Positions 24,806 through 35,012 of a DNA stretch of 51,695 nt are shown piece by piece; position 1 is the stretch's first letter, and every line of letters begins with the position of its first letter. This DNA is from an uncultured bacterium (GTDB taxonomy: Bacteria > Verrucomicrobiota > Kiritimatiellia > RFP12 > UBA1067). Where the stretch lies: NCBI GenBank assembly GCA_902780865.1, contig CACZHC010000004.1, positions 1-51,695 of the forward strand. The letters are read 5' to 3'. Under the pieces are notes generated by a model. That model had not been told where the DNA came from. It saw only the letters and a list, made by a program, of their open reading frames with translations, and did no database searches. A program made the position numbers and the translations under genes.

Positions 24806-26137
24806 ATGAACAGTTGCATGATTCCAGTTCGCTCGATATGTTTTTCTGCCGCTTTTGCGCTTCTTGCGCTTCCCGCCTCCGCCCAGTGGACGGTCACGAC
24901 GGAAGGCGCACCTTCCGGCTGCAGCCACGTCATCTCCGACGGCAACTGGCAGATCGGCGTCTACAAGTATGCCGACGACAACTGGAGCCTCGGCAAGTCG
25001 ATCGGAAATAATGGTTCTTCGTATCTCACCGGCTCCGGCGACCTCGACCTGACGGGCGTGGCGGCGGACTGCGGCGTCGTCCTGAAGCGCTCGAACAACG
25101 GCGCGCTGGAGAAGAACAACAACATTTATTCCGTCCGGTTTCCCGATTCGCTCGAATCCACCGACGGGAACACGTTCAAGGAGTGCAAAAACCTCACAAA
25201 TATGGTGTTCGGAACCGGCTTCAAGACCGTCGGCGGGGAGATGTTCCGCAGCTGCAGCGCCCTCAAGACCGTGACGTTCCCTCCCGGGCTCGAGACCATC
25301 GGTTCCTACGGCTTCAACGGCTGCTCGGCCCTGGAGCTGGACAACTTCACGTTCCCGGCGACCGTGACATCGATGGGCGACCACGCCTTCACGGGCTGCA
25401 CGAAGATCACCGGCATGCTGACCTTTCCCGGACTGACGACGATGTCCGGCACCTACCAGTTTGAGGACTGCAAGGGCATGACGGGATTCTCCGCGCCGTC
25501 GCTCTGCACGATTCCGCAGGGCATGTTCAATCGCTGCACGGCGCTCGCCTCGGCGTCGTTCTCGGACGACCTGGCGTCTATCGGTGCCAATGCTTTCAAT
25601 AACAGCGGTGCCCTCGTCTCCTTCCACCCGACCACGATGCCGAAACTGACCACGTTCGCCGACTATGGACTGCGCGGACACAAGAAGCTGGTCGCCGACT
25701 TCGACCTCTCGCAGTCGTCGCTCGTCTCGCTCGGATACCAGGCGCTCGTCGACGGCGAGAAGATCGGAACCGTGAAACTGCCCGAATCGCTGACGACGCT
25801 CGGCAAAGAATGCCTCGCCTATAACATTGCGTCGCGCGTCGTGTGGTTCTACGGTCCGCCTCCGACAACGGTTGGCTCCTCTGCGCTCGAGTTTAAGGCG
25901 CGCGGCTACCTCGTCGCGGCCAAGAAGCATGCGGCGGAGTGGGCCGCGGACTCCCGCGTGCAGGCGCTCACCGACGCGGATAAGGCGCTGTCCGACTACC
26001 CCGGGCTCACGGCCGTTAAGGCCTCGAAGGGGTTGGAAGGGACCCGTCCCATCGGCAAGTGGTCGACAGAGACTGGCAGCTACTGGCACTGGGTTGTGGA
26101 GGAACTTCGTCCCGGCCTCGTTTTGGTGGTGCGATAA
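24806..26137 (+). CDS. Secreted BspA-type LRR_5 protein
   Basis: A 443-residue exported protein. The signal peptide is MNSCMIPVRSICFSAAFALLALPASA, followed by a mature start QWTVTTEGAPSGCSHVISDG. Residues ~95-345 hold LRR_5 (BspA, Treponema-type) units such as LTNMVFGTGFKTVGGEMFRSC and LKTVTFPPGLETIGSYGFNGC. These repeats serve adhesion or ligand binding in other bacteria. A C-terminal module follows (LSDYPGLTAV, GSYWHWVVEELR) ending GLVLVVR. A truncated paralogue of its N-terminus is at 50564. The next gene begins 14 nt downstream, so the two are probably co-transcribed. Confidence 0.85.
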   Translation: MNSCMIPVRSICFSAAFALLALPASAQWTVTTEGAPSGCSHVISDGNWQIGVYKYADDNWSLGKSIGNNGSSYLTGSGDLDLTGVAADCGVVLKRSNNGALEKNNNIYSVRFPDSLESTDGNTFKECKNLTNMVFGTGFKTVGGEMFRSCSALKTVTFPPGLETIGSYGFNGCSALELDNFTFPATVTSMGDHAFTGCTKITGMLTFPGLTTMSGTYQFEDCKGMTGFSAPSLCTIPQGMFNRCTALASASFSDDLASIGANAFNNSGALVSFHPTTMPKLTTFADYGLRGHKKLVADFDLSQSSLVSLGYQALVDGEKIGTVKLPESLTTLGKECLAYNIASRVVWFYGPPPTTVGSSALEFKARGYLVAAKKHAAEWAADSRVQALTDADKALSDYPGLTAVKASKGLEGTRPIGKWSTETGSYWHWVVEELRPGLVLVVR

Positions 26138-26151
26138 ATTAAAGGAGTATC

Positions 26152-28836
26152 ATGCTGTTTAACTCGAATTTCCTTCGCCTCAACCTGTCGTTTGCGTTTT
26201 TGCTTGCAACGATGTCGGCAAATGCCGTGTGGATATACGATTCGGACACGTCGACCATCTCCAAGGACGGCACGTCCATCAACGTCGGCGTCTGGAGCGG
26301 GAAGAAACTCTCGATCGTCGACAACAAGAACCGCCCGGAGCTCGTCGAAATCGACCTTTCTGACGGGATCGAGGACGCAGACGGGAATCGGTACACGATC
26401 CAGCAGATCAACCGGCAACAGGGATTCCAGGGGTGCGTGAACTTGCGCCGCTTCGTGATGCCGGACGAGACGGGCTCCATAGGCGAGAACAACTTCAAGG
26501 ACTGCACGTCCCTCGGGGAATTCATCGTGGGCGCCTCCTGCTCGGCCGTCGGCTGGAACTGCTTCAACGGCGCCACATCGCTCACCAACTTCGCGGTTTC
26601 CGCGAACAGTCCGATCACGACGCTCGATCCGGGTTCCTTCAACGGCTGCACGTCCTTGACGAACTTCCCGTTCGCGAACTGCCCGAACCTGGCCACGATC
26701 AACAACAACGCGTTCAACGGATCGGGTCTCCGGTCCGCCGACCTGTCGCCCTGTACGAAACTGGCGACGCTGGGCAATTCCGTCTTCCAGAACTGCACGT
26801 CTCTCTCGTCTGTTGCCTTCCCAAATGACTGCAAGATTACTTCGTTGGGCACGTCCGTCTTCCAGAACTGTCCGCAACTGACGTCGGTCGATCTCTCAGT
26901 CTGCTCCAACCTGACCTCCATCGCCGCCTCGGCTTTCTCGAGCTGCACTTCGCTCGCGCGAGTGGACATGCCCGCGTCCCTGACGAGCCTCGCGAAGAGC
27001 GCGTTCGCCGGCCATGGTTCGCTGGCGACGACGGGCGTGCCGATGCTCCACGTCTGGTTCCTCGCCTGTCCGGTCGCCGATTCGGCGGAGTCCCCCTTCT
27101 CCAACATGTTCTCCGGGACGAAGGACTACACCGTGACGGATGCGGACATGGCGAACGCCTCCGTCACGATCCACGTCCCGCATGCGAAGGCGACGGCCGG
27201 CTCCCCGAACTGGAACACCTACGCCGGGCAGTGGCAGGCGCTCGCCGACGCCAGCGCCTCGTGGAGCACGGACGCGACGAAGAAGATCTTTTCTCTTCCC
27301 GCCGACCTGGAGAGCTCGACGCTCTGGGTCACGGACTGGCGCAAGACCGGCAACACCTGGAACGACGCGGCCGTCCGGGTCGTCTTCTGGGACGATCCCA
27401 TCCAAGTCCAGATTTCCGGTCCGGTCGCCACAGGCGAATTCCTCCGCCGGAGCTACACCTCGGCGGACTTTTCCGCGACCCTGACCGCCTACGACACGGA
27501 CAACGCCTCCTCCGCGACGCTCTCCGTCGTCCTCTATTCGGACGCGGCCCACGCGACCGAGGTCGCCCGCGCTTCCGCCTCGCTCTCCGTCCTCGGCTCG
27601 TCCGCGGACATCATCGTCTCTGGGTTGACGGAGAATACGACCTACTACGCTGTCCTCGAGAGCGTGGACAGCGAGGGCGTCGCCGGCGATCCGGTCGACC
27701 TCGGATCGTTCACGACCATCTGGGACGAGGACGTATGGACCTACTACTCGGATCGGGGAACTCTCGAAAAGGGCTGGATCGTCGTGAGCAACGTCACGGC
27801 GAACGGGACCTCGCTTTCCGTCGCCGCGAACTCCAACAGGGGCGACGTCGAAATCCCCGCACTCGACTTCACGGGCGGCATCCGCGACGGCTACGAGCTC
27901 GTCGCCGTCGGCGATTCGGCCTTCGCGAGCTGCACCGCGCTCACGAACGTCGTTCTTCCCGCCACCGTGACGACCGTCGGCGGCGAGGCGTTCCGTTACG
28001 ATTCGGCGCTTCAATCCTTCGCCGCGCTCGGCCCCGTCACGATCGGCAACTACTGCTTCTATGAGAACACGACGATCACCAACGCGTTCGTCCCGAACCC
28101 CGTCGCGCTGAACTACCGCTGTTTCCAGAGTTGCCGGAACCTGAAATCCATCGGGTCGGATCTTTCAACGGTCCAGTCGCTTGGGCAGGAGGCGCTTTCC
28201 AACTGCACCGTCCTAGAAGGCGACTTCGTCCTCACCAACTGCACGTCCTTCGGCACCTGGCTGTTCAACGGGAGCGCGGGGATATCCTCCGTCATCCTCG
28301 GCGAAGGCGTGACGAAGATCGCGACCGTCGCGTTCAGCGGCTGCCGTTCGCTCACGAACGTCGTCGTGCAGGGCGAGATTTCCGGAATCGACGGGTCGGC
28401 CTTCGGCGCGCATGGCCCCTACAACGGAAACTGCTCCACGCCGGGGCATCTCAACGTCTACCTCACGAACGTCCCCGCGACGCTCGGCAATCCGTTCACC
28501 GGCCAGTATTGGGCCACGATGTCCGCGATCGACGCGGCCGACTCGACCATCGTCGTCCATCTTCCCTACTACAACGGGCTTCTGGACGGCAAGGGCGAGT
28601 CGGACGGCACGACCGAGACGTTCGCCCGGTGGGCGAGGGCCTGGCAGGCCGAAACGCTCGAGTCCATCGTCGCGCGCGGATGTCCGGCTACGGGATTTGC
28701 CCTGCCGCAGACGAAGACCGGCTCCGGCTATTGGCGCAACGACGTGGACTACAACACGGCGGCCTATGTCGTCCGTCTTGCCTACTACACTGACCCTAAC
28801 AAGAAGTCCGTCGGCTTAAAGATAATTGTCAGGTGA
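26152..28836 (+). CDS. Secreted LRR_5 protein with two LRR modules and a central Fn3-like domain
   Basis: An 894-residue protein with signal peptide (FLRLNLSFAFLLATMSANA) and an AAAGGAG ribosome-binding site. The first LRR_5 module covers ~25-310 (VWIYDSDTSTISKDGTSINV; FQNCTSLSSVAFPNDC). Residues ~413-523 look like a fibronectin-III-type domain (VVLYSDAAHATEVARASASL, GLTENTTYYAVLESVDSEG). A second module at ~524-800 opens with VWTYYSDRGTLEKG, which mirrors the first module and the protein at 37880. It ends KKSVGLKIIVR, the hydrophobic-plus-Arg terminus shared in this cluster. It appears to be an internally duplicated protein. Predicted location is cell surface or secreted. Confidence 0.83.
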   Translation: MLFNSNFLRLNLSFAFLLATMSANAVWIYDSDTSTISKDGTSINVGVWSGKKLSIVDNKNRPELVEIDLSDGIEDADGNRYTIQQINRQQGFQGCVNLRRFVMPDETGSIGENNFKDCTSLGEFIVGASCSAVGWNCFNGATSLTNFAVSANSPITTLDPGSFNGCTSLTNFPFANCPNLATINNNAFNGSGLRSADLSPCTKLATLGNSVFQNCTSLSSVAFPNDCKITSLGTSVFQNCPQLTSVDLSVCSNLTSIAASAFSSCTSLARVDMPASLTSLAKSAFAGHGSLATTGVPMLHVWFLACPVADSAESPFSNMFSGTKDYTVTDADMANASVTIHVPHAKATAGSPNWNTYAGQWQALADASASWSTDATKKIFSLPADLESSTLWVTDWRKTGNTWNDAAVRVVFWDDPIQVQISGPVATGEFLRRSYTSADFSATLTAYDTDNASSATLSVVLYSDAAHATEVARASASLSVLGSSADIIVSGLTENTTYYAVLESVDSEGVAGDPVDLGSFTTIWDEDVWTYYSDRGTLEKGWIVVSNVTANGTSLSVAANSNRGDVEIPALDFTGGIRDGYELVAVGDSAFASCTALTNVVLPATVTTVGGEAFRYDSALQSFAALGPVTIGNYCFYENTTITNAFVPNPVALNYRCFQSCRNLKSIGSDLSTVQSLGQEALSNCTVLEGDFVLTNCTSFGTWLFNGSAGISSVILGEGVTKIATVAFSGCRSLTNVVVQGEISGIDGSAFGAHGPYNGNCSTPGHLNVYLTNVPATLGNPFTGQYWATMSAIDAADSTIVVHLPYYNGLLDGKGESDGTTETFARWARAWQAETLESIVARGCPATGFALPQTKTGSGYWRNDVDYNTAAYVVRLAYYTDPNKKSVGLKIIVR

Positions 28837-28845
28837 ATCGAATTT

Positions 28846-29559
28846 ATGAAAACTCAAATTCTTGTTGTGGCGCTTTGCGCCGTGTGCGCAGGGTGTGGTC
28901 TTATGACGAAGAAACTTCGTCCGGGCGACGAGGGCTTCAAGCCGAGTGTTGTTGCGTGTGTGGGCGATAGCATCACCTACGGGCATGGCGCTTCCAAGCG
29001 CATGCTCACGAGCTATCCCGCGCAATTGCAGGCGCTTTTGGGCGAAGAATGGGCGGTAACCAACTTTGGGCACAATGCGCGCACGGCGCTTGACGAGGGC
29101 AGGGAATGGAATGGCGCGCGCGGAATGGGCTATCGCAAGTCGCCGGAATTCGCCAAGGCCCTGGCGTGCAAGCCGGATGTCGTGATTTTCATGCTGGGCA
29201 CCAATGATTCCAAGCCCGTCAACTGGGATGGACATGCCGACGAAGTGAAGCGTGACTATGCCAAGCTTGTCGACGATTTCCTCGCGCTCGAGCCGCGGCC
29301 GGTCGTCGTCATCGCCGCGTCGCCGTTTGTGAAGAAAGACTCGTTTTCGATTCGCGAACGTGTCGTTGGCGGGGAACTCGTGCCGTGGCAGAGAGATTTC
29401 GCCGCCTCGCGCAAGCTGCCTTTTGTCGATGTCTATTCGGCGACAAAGGCCGCCGCCGCTGAGTCGTATATCGGCGATGGCGTGCATCCGAATGATGCTG
29501 GCTACGGCGTAATCGCCGAAACGTTCGCAACGGCGTTGCGCAACCTCTCCGGCCGCTGA
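28846..29559 (+). CDS. SGNH/GDSL hydrolase lipoprotein
   Basis: A 237-residue esterase-like lipoprotein. The N-terminus MKTQILVVALCAVCAGCGL has a lipobox (VCAGC), so it should be lipid-anchored. The SGNH blocks are VGDSITYGHG (Ser), FGHNARTAL (Gly), MLGTNDSKP (Asn) and GDGVHPNDAGY (catalytic Asp and His). It starts 9 nt after the preceding LRR gene and is probably in the same transcript, the only enzyme of that unit. Its substrate could be acetylated polysaccharide, but nothing in the sequence decides this. Unlike its LRR neighbours it lacks the hydrophobic-Arg C-terminus. Confidence 0.88.
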   Translation: MKTQILVVALCAVCAGCGLMTKKLRPGDEGFKPSVVACVGDSITYGHGASKRMLTSYPAQLQALLGEEWAVTNFGHNARTALDEGREWNGARGMGYRKSPEFAKALACKPDVVIFMLGTNDSKPVNWDGHADEVKRDYAKLVDDFLALEPRPVVVIAASPFVKKDSFSIRERVVGGELVPWQRDFAASRKLPFVDVYSATKAAAAESYIGDGVHPNDAGYGVIAETFATALRNLSGR

Positions 29560-29657
29560 ATCGAAGTGGCGGAGTAGCTGGCATTCTCATAGCATTCGGA
29601 AGGGGCTGGGGCGTGTGCGCGCTCCAGCAAACTTTCGCACAAACAAAAGCCTTTTTG

Positions 29658-29666
29658 GTATAATGT
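29658..29666 (+). promoter_or_regulatory. Extended -10 promoter of the 29712 LRR gene
   Basis: TTTTTGGTATAAT, with TATAAT at 29661-29666 and TG one base upstream. No clear -35. The leader to the ATG at 29712 is about 38 nt. Confidence 0.6.
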
Positions 29667-29711
29667 GTAACGATTGGAACAGTGATACATTTATCTACTG
29701 GCGACAAAATC

Positions 29712-32700
29712 ATGAAGAAAATGACAAGTGGCAATAATTCCAGATGGAGCGTTTGCGCTAATTACGTTGCTCTCCTCGCCCTCGCGACAACCATCCTCTT
29801 CGCCTCCCTCCACGCGTGGGCAACATGGACAGTCACGGTAGACGGCAGCACGCCCGAGGTCTCCGACGGCCACTGGACGATCAAACTGAACAACAAGAAG
29901 TCGGCGGCATTCGTCTCCACCGACGGCGCGACAACCCTCCTTGACATGACGACGCTCAATGCGGACCTCGCGGCGGAGGGCAAGACCTACAAGTGCACGG
30001 AGTTCGGCGCTAACGCGTTCCGCGGCGCGTCTTACTCTGACCTCGTGAACGGCCTCACTGAGATTCGTTTTCCCGACGAGGTGACCCAGATCGGTCAGCA
30101 GTGTTTCCAGCGGTGCGAAAAACTCGTTACCGTTGAGCTTGGCACGTCGTTTGCGAAGTTTGCCAACTCGCACGGCTTCAGTAACTGCAAGTCGCTTCTG
30201 ACCGTCTATGTTCGCGGCGAGACGCCCGTGGTCGGCACCGTGCATCTTCCGGACGCCGTCCCGTCGCTCCCGAACTACACGTTCGAGAACTGCAACCAGT
30301 TCCAGCACCTGGTCGCCCGCGGCGTGAAGTCCTGCGGTCAGGCGTCCGTCTACCAGTGCGCTCTCCTCGAATCAGTTGAACTTTCTCCGCAACTCTACGC
30401 CGTGACGAGCGGCAGCGACCAAGGCGCATTTTACATGGACTGGGTTCTCTCGTCGTTTTTCCCGTCGAACATGGTGCTCACGTCGAACATCGGGCAGAGT
30501 TGCTTTCGAGAGCTGCCGCTCGACCACGACCTCGACTTCTCCGCCTCTACGTTCACATCCATCGCATCAAGTGGTTTCTATGGCATCAAACTTGCGGAAG
30601 GCAAGCGCATTACGCTGCCGGCGACGCTTTCGTCACTTGGCTCAAGCGCCTTCCGTCAGCAGCAGAACGGACGCACATACATCGTTCAGCTTCGTTTCCT
30701 TGGCGAGATGCCGACAACGCTTGGCTCCGACTGCCTGACGCCGCGCAGCGCCGGCTACCACAACATCCTCTATGTTGATGCACGGAAGTGCCCGAGCTGG
30801 ACGGCGACCAGTTTCACGTCCGTGGAGGATGATCCGTCCCTGCTGAACGAGCCCAGCTATCCTGGCGAGAATACACTTGGCAAGTCTACTGCTGGCGTGA
30901 ATCAGAGCGGCTGGTGGAACTGGCTCGTTCAGGAGAATCTCCCGAAGGGCGATGTCTACTGGGAGGTTGCGGGGGAAGATGTGCAGGGCGTCATCACGGT
31001 TGAGAGCAAGGATGGGTACTGGACGCTTGAGCTCGTCCCGGACGGCACGGGGGCCTATCTCGCGCGTTGCGTCTCCGCAACGTCGCCGTCGCCGATGGAG
31101 CTGAACCTCGGCCAGATTGAGGATGACACGGACTTGTCGCTCGCAGGATTGTTGCCCAACGCGTTCGCGAATTGCGCAAAGCTTTCGTCCGTCACGCTTC
31201 CCGCCGGTGCGAACGCCGTCGGCGCACACGCGTTCAGCAACTGCACGGCGCTCGCAACGTGTGTTCTTTCTGGAACGTTCTCGTGGAATGATGTCGGCGC
31301 AGGGGCGTTCGAGGGTTGTTCCGCGCTCTCCAAGCTCGGACTTTCTTCGCAGACCGTAATGGATGGTGCGCTTGTCCTTCCTTCCGCCGCGACGGTCCTC
31401 CCGGAGGCGGTCTTCGCCGGTTGCACATCGCTGACATCCTTCTCGGCGCCTGGTCTTTCGTCCGTCCCGGCGCGCGCGTTCGATGGCTGCTCGTCTCTCG
31501 CGTCCGTCTCCTTTGCGTCCGACATCGGGGCGCTCTCCACCTACGGCGCGGCAGCCTTCCGCGGAACGGCGATCTCGCAGACGATTGACTTCTCCGGCAC
31601 CTCGATTGCCACCATCCCAGACTCGCTGTTCGAGAACTGCACACACGTCTCGCTCGTCAAGCTTCCGGCAACTGTGACGCAGGTTGGCGTGGCTGCGTTC
31701 AAGAACCTCGCGCCCGGCGCGAACGTCTCCTTCGCGGGGACGCCGCCGACCTTTGGCTCGCTCGCCATCCAGCCGCCGGCCGACGCGGCCGGTTCGCGCT
31801 ATGTTGTCCGCGTCGAGTACGCGAACCTCGCCGCGTGGCAGGTGTCTGGCTACACTGCCACGACTGATGCCATGAAGGAAGACCCTGACTACATCGGCCC
31901 CTCGATGTTCGGTCGCACGACACTTGGCACAGATGGTACGACTGGGAACTGGCTCTTCAGCCTTGATCCCGATCTCGTATGGTGGATCAGCGGAAAGAGC
32001 TCCTACAAGCGGCTCGACAACAGCCAGACCGTCGAGACGACCGTTGCCACGGACGGCGAGAACGAGATCCACGTGTTCACGGCGGACGGCACGGTCTACC
32101 TCGCGCCCAAGGCGATTGCGCAGGATGGCATCCTTGATATGACTACACTGAACCACGACACAGAGTTGATGCCGACTGTGTTGGCGTACCATGCGTTCTA
32201 CCGCACGTCCGAAATTGTGGAAGTCATGCTGCCGGACAGCATTGTCTCGTTTGGGGCTGGTGTTTTTCAGGAGTGCTCGACAATCCAGGCCGTCGAAGCC
32301 GGCGAGAACTTCTCGTCGTTCGGCTCTTCCAACCCGTTCCGTGAAGCGAACGCCTTTGCGACTTTCTGGAAGCGAGGATCGGAGCGCGTTGACGGCCTTG
32401 TCGCGATCCCGGAGGAAATCACGGCACTCCCGGAGAGTGCATTCTTCAACTGCGACGGCGTGATGGAGGTCTTTGCGCCTGGCGTTGTCTCGCTCGGGCA
32501 TAGCTGCTTCTACCACGACGGGTCGCTCACGAATGCCGTCTTCTCGTCTGACATCAATACGATAGGCAATGGCGGAAACGGCGTTTTCTACCAGTGTGGC
32601 AACCTCAGGACCATCTCGCCGTCAGAGATGAAACTGTCAACGGTCGGTAGTGATGCCTTCCGCGAACTGCTCCTGACGCACGGGCTTGACTTCTCCAAGT

Positions 32701-33167
32701 CGACATTCACGTGGATCGGGACTCGCGCCTTCTTCGGCATCCGCTGCGAGGACGAAAACGGGAAACCTCTTCCAATCGTCCTTCCAAAGACCGTGACGAC
32801 GATCAACGAACAAGGGTTCCACTACTACAACCCGGCCGGGAACAAGCCGCGGCTCCTCGTCTTTCTAGGCGACAAACCGCCGACGATTGGGGCCAACGGC
32901 CTTAACCCTGGCACGAACGCCGCCGGAAAGCGTTACTTCATCGTTGCCGACGTTGCGCGGAACCCTGCGTGGATGGCAGAAGACTTCACACCTCTCTCGG
33001 AGGAGGACAAGGCCGCTTCCGACTACCCGCCGCGGTACTTCCGGGGACGCAATGACTATCCTGGCGGCGTGGTCCTCGGCTGGCTTGCCTCTGGAACGGA
33101 TGGTAAGCAATACAAGAACTGGTTGATTCAGTCTAAGTCCCATGGGACGTTTATAGTTCTCCGTTAG
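29712..33167 (+). CDS. Large secreted LRR_5 protein with three repeated modules
   Basis: An 1151-residue exported protein; the signal peptide ends ATTILFASLHAWA. It consists of three successive modules of LRR_5 repeats, each closed by a short conserved block: NWLVQENLPKG (~residue 405), NWLFSLDPDLV (~755) and NWLIQSKSHG at the end. Modules one and three are closest (LLDMTTLNADL / ILDMTTLNHDT; LDFSASTFTSIASSGFYGI / LDFSKSTFTWIGTRAFFGI). The ATG at 29712 gives a normal signal peptide. The terminus is GTFIVLR. The architecture points to internal gene duplication and a surface adhesin-like role, by analogy with BspA proteins. Confidence 0.85.
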   Translation: MKKMTSGNNSRWSVCANYVALLALATTILFASLHAWATWTVTVDGSTPEVSDGHWTIKLNNKKSAAFVSTDGATTLLDMTTLNADLAAEGKTYKCTEFGANAFRGASYSDLVNGLTEIRFPDEVTQIGQQCFQRCEKLVTVELGTSFAKFANSHGFSNCKSLLTVYVRGETPVVGTVHLPDAVPSLPNYTFENCNQFQHLVARGVKSCGQASVYQCALLESVELSPQLYAVTSGSDQGAFYMDWVLSSFFPSNMVLTSNIGQSCFRELPLDHDLDFSASTFTSIASSGFYGIKLAEGKRITLPATLSSLGSSAFRQQQNGRTYIVQLRFLGEMPTTLGSDCLTPRSAGYHNILYVDARKCPSWTATSFTSVEDDPSLLNEPSYPGENTLGKSTAGVNQSGWWNWLVQENLPKGDVYWEVAGEDVQGVITVESKDGYWTLELVPDGTGAYLARCVSATSPSPMELNLGQIEDDTDLSLAGLLPNAFANCAKLSSVTLPAGANAVGAHAFSNCTALATCVLSGTFSWNDVGAGAFEGCSALSKLGLSSQTVMDGALVLPSAATVLPEAVFAGCTSLTSFSAPGLSSVPARAFDGCSSLASVSFASDIGALSTYGAAAFRGTAISQTIDFSGTSIATIPDSLFENCTHVSLVKLPATVTQVGVAAFKNLAPGANVSFAGTPPTFGSLAIQPPADAAGSRYVVRVEYANLAAWQVSGYTATTDAMKEDPDYIGPSMFGRTTLGTDGTTGNWLFSLDPDLVWWISGKSSYKRLDNSQTVETTVATDGENEIHVFTADGTVYLAPKAIAQDGILDMTTLNHDTELMPTVLAYHAFYRTSEIVEVMLPDSIVSFGAGVFQECSTIQAVEAGENFSSFGSSNPFREANAFATFWKRGSERVDGLVAIPEEITALPESAFFNCDGVMEVFAPGVVSLGHSCFYHDGSLTNAVFSSDINTIGNGGNGVFYQCGNLRTISPSEMKLSTVGSDAFRELLLTHGLDFSKSTFTWIGTRAFFGIRCEDENGKPLPIVLPKTVTTINEQGFHYYNPAGNKPRLLVFLGDKPPTIGANGLNPGTNAAGKRYFIVADVARNPAWMAEDFTPLSEEDKAASDYPPRYFRGRNDYPGGVVLGWLASGTDGKQYKNWLIQSKSHGTFIVLR

Positions 33168-33222
33168 TGACTGCGGATTCGACGTCGAAGATGTTCAATT
33201 TTGATCAGATAATTAACCTACT

Positions 33223-34977
33223 ATGAAAAAACTACTCCCGTTCATTCTCCTTCTTCCTGCGTTTGCGCATGGCACGACACTGACCGTGACATCGCTTGCC
33301 GACGACGGCTCTGCCGGCACGTTGCGTGCGCTTTGCGCTTCCGCTGCAGGAGGCGACGAAATCGTCTTTGACGATTCGCTCGCCGGCGGGATGATCGCAA
33401 TCACGACTGCCTCCGGTCCAATCACATTCGCGAAGACGCTCTCCATAGTTGGCCCCGCGGACGCACCAATCACAATCGACGGACAAGGCGGCGCCGGCGG
33501 CGCCAAGGCCTACGATGGCAGCTCGCGAACGACGAACCTGATCTACGCCACCGACCCCGACGCGACGCTCACGCTCAAGAATCTCGTCTTCACCGGGTCG
33601 AAGGCCAACCAGGCGTCCGCCACGCCAGACGTCGGCCCCGCGGTCTCCATCTTGGGCTCGGCCGTGATCGACAACTGCTGCTGGACGAACAACGGCATGG
33701 CGCAGACCGGCTCCTACAACGACACGACCTCCGACGGCGGCACCTGCCTGCGCGTCGTCGGGAACCTGTCCCTTTCGAACTCCCGCTTCGTGAACAACGG
33801 CGCCAGCGGCTGCAACTACAGTGCCGGCGGCACGCTGTGTGCCCGCGGCGGAACCGTCGCAATCAGCAATTGCGTTTTCTCCGGCGCCTACGGCTGGGGC
33901 GGCGCCACGCAGGGCGGCAACGTCCGCGGCGGCGGTACGATCGGACTCGGCCCGGACGTCGCCGACTTCACAATGACGGACTGTCTTGTCGAGAAGGCGG
34001 TGGCCAGCGGCGCCACGGGCGGCATCCTCCTCCATAACGGCTGCTCGGGCGTCTACCGCTTCCGCAACTGTGCGTTCCGCGACATCTGGAGCATCAACGC
34101 CAACTGGAGGCATGGCGGCGCCGTCAGTTACAGCGGAAGCAATCCCATCACGATGATCTTCGAGAACGTCGAGTTCAGCCGCATCCGCTATCCCGGTTGG
34201 GCCGGCGCCGTTCGTGTCCCGAGCGGCAACTCGCGCGTCGTCTTCGCCAACACGACGTTCGTGAACTGCTACGGCAACGAATGGGGCGCCTGCACCGACA
34301 CACGCTGTCCCACGAGCTTCGTCAACTGCACGGCCGTCGGAAACGTCAACGGCTCCTCGCAGTCGAACGGCGGGACGTTCTTCGTCATCGACAAACCCCA
34401 CTACCTGCTCAACACGGTGTGCGCCTGGAACTGGGACACGAATGGATCCCGCCTCCACGACACGTCGCGCTACAGCAGCACGCTGGGCGTCTACAACTCC
34501 TACAACCACTCCGTCGGCAACGGCCCGAGCTCGTCGTCCGACAACGCAATGGACTACGATGCGGACACGGCCTTCTTCTCAGAGCCGTTCGAGACGATCT
34601 CCGCGCTCCCCGCGTGGACGGGAAGTGAGACCCTTTCGGCGTCGATTTCCTCGCCCGTCCTGACAATCGACGAGAAGGCGGAGGCGAAGGACCCCGCCAC
34701 GCGCCGCGTCGTGGAAATCAAGTCGAAGAAGGACGGCGGCGTCCTGGACCAAGCCGGCTGGCCGGTGAAACATAGCGCGGATTGGTCGAACATTGCCTAC
34801 ACGAAGGACAATGGTGCTACGTGGACGGCGCTCGTCGGCACCATTGAAGCGGCAACGATTCCACTTGCCGCCGACTCGCGCGGCGTTGCATACGCGATGC
34901 GGAACGGACTCCCCGTCCCGCCGATTGGTTCTGCGGCGGTTCCGCAGGTGGCCGGATTCATGGCCATCATTCGCTGA
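33223..34977 (+). CDS. Secreted right-handed beta-helix protein
   Basis: A 584-residue exported protein. The signal peptide is MKKLLPFILLLPAFAHG. It opens with TLTVTSLADDGSAGTLRALC...GGDEIVFDDSL, the usual start of extracellular beta-helix proteins of the CSLREA/Pmp-like kind, then has Asn- and Cys-rich coils (ISNCVFSGAYGWGG, FRNCAFRDIWS, FVNCTAVGNVNGSS). There is no recognisable catalytic site, so adhesion or polysaccharide binding is as likely as lyase activity. It ends VAGFMAIIR, the same type of C-terminus as the LRR proteins although the body is unrelated. It lies 55 nt after the 29712 gene and may be co-transcribed with it. Confidence 0.8.
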   Translation: MKKLLPFILLLPAFAHGTTLTVTSLADDGSAGTLRALCASAAGGDEIVFDDSLAGGMIAITTASGPITFAKTLSIVGPADAPITIDGQGGAGGAKAYDGSSRTTNLIYATDPDATLTLKNLVFTGSKANQASATPDVGPAVSILGSAVIDNCCWTNNGMAQTGSYNDTTSDGGTCLRVVGNLSLSNSRFVNNGASGCNYSAGGTLCARGGTVAISNCVFSGAYGWGGATQGGNVRGGGTIGLGPDVADFTMTDCLVEKAVASGATGGILLHNGCSGVYRFRNCAFRDIWSINANWRHGGAVSYSGSNPITMIFENVEFSRIRYPGWAGAVRVPSGNSRVVFANTTFVNCYGNEWGACTDTRCPTSFVNCTAVGNVNGSSQSNGGTFFVIDKPHYLLNTVCAWNWDTNGSRLHDTSRYSSTLGVYNSYNHSVGNGPSSSSDNAMDYDADTAFFSEPFETISALPAWTGSETLSASISSPVLTIDEKAEAKDPATRRVVEIKSKKDGGVLDQAGWPVKHSADWSNIAYTKDNGATWTALVGTIEAATIPLAADSRGVAYAMRNGLPVPPIGSAAVPQVAGFMAIIR

Positions 34978-35012
34978 CAGACGAGTAGCGGAGACGACAC
35001 ATGAAAAAAGAG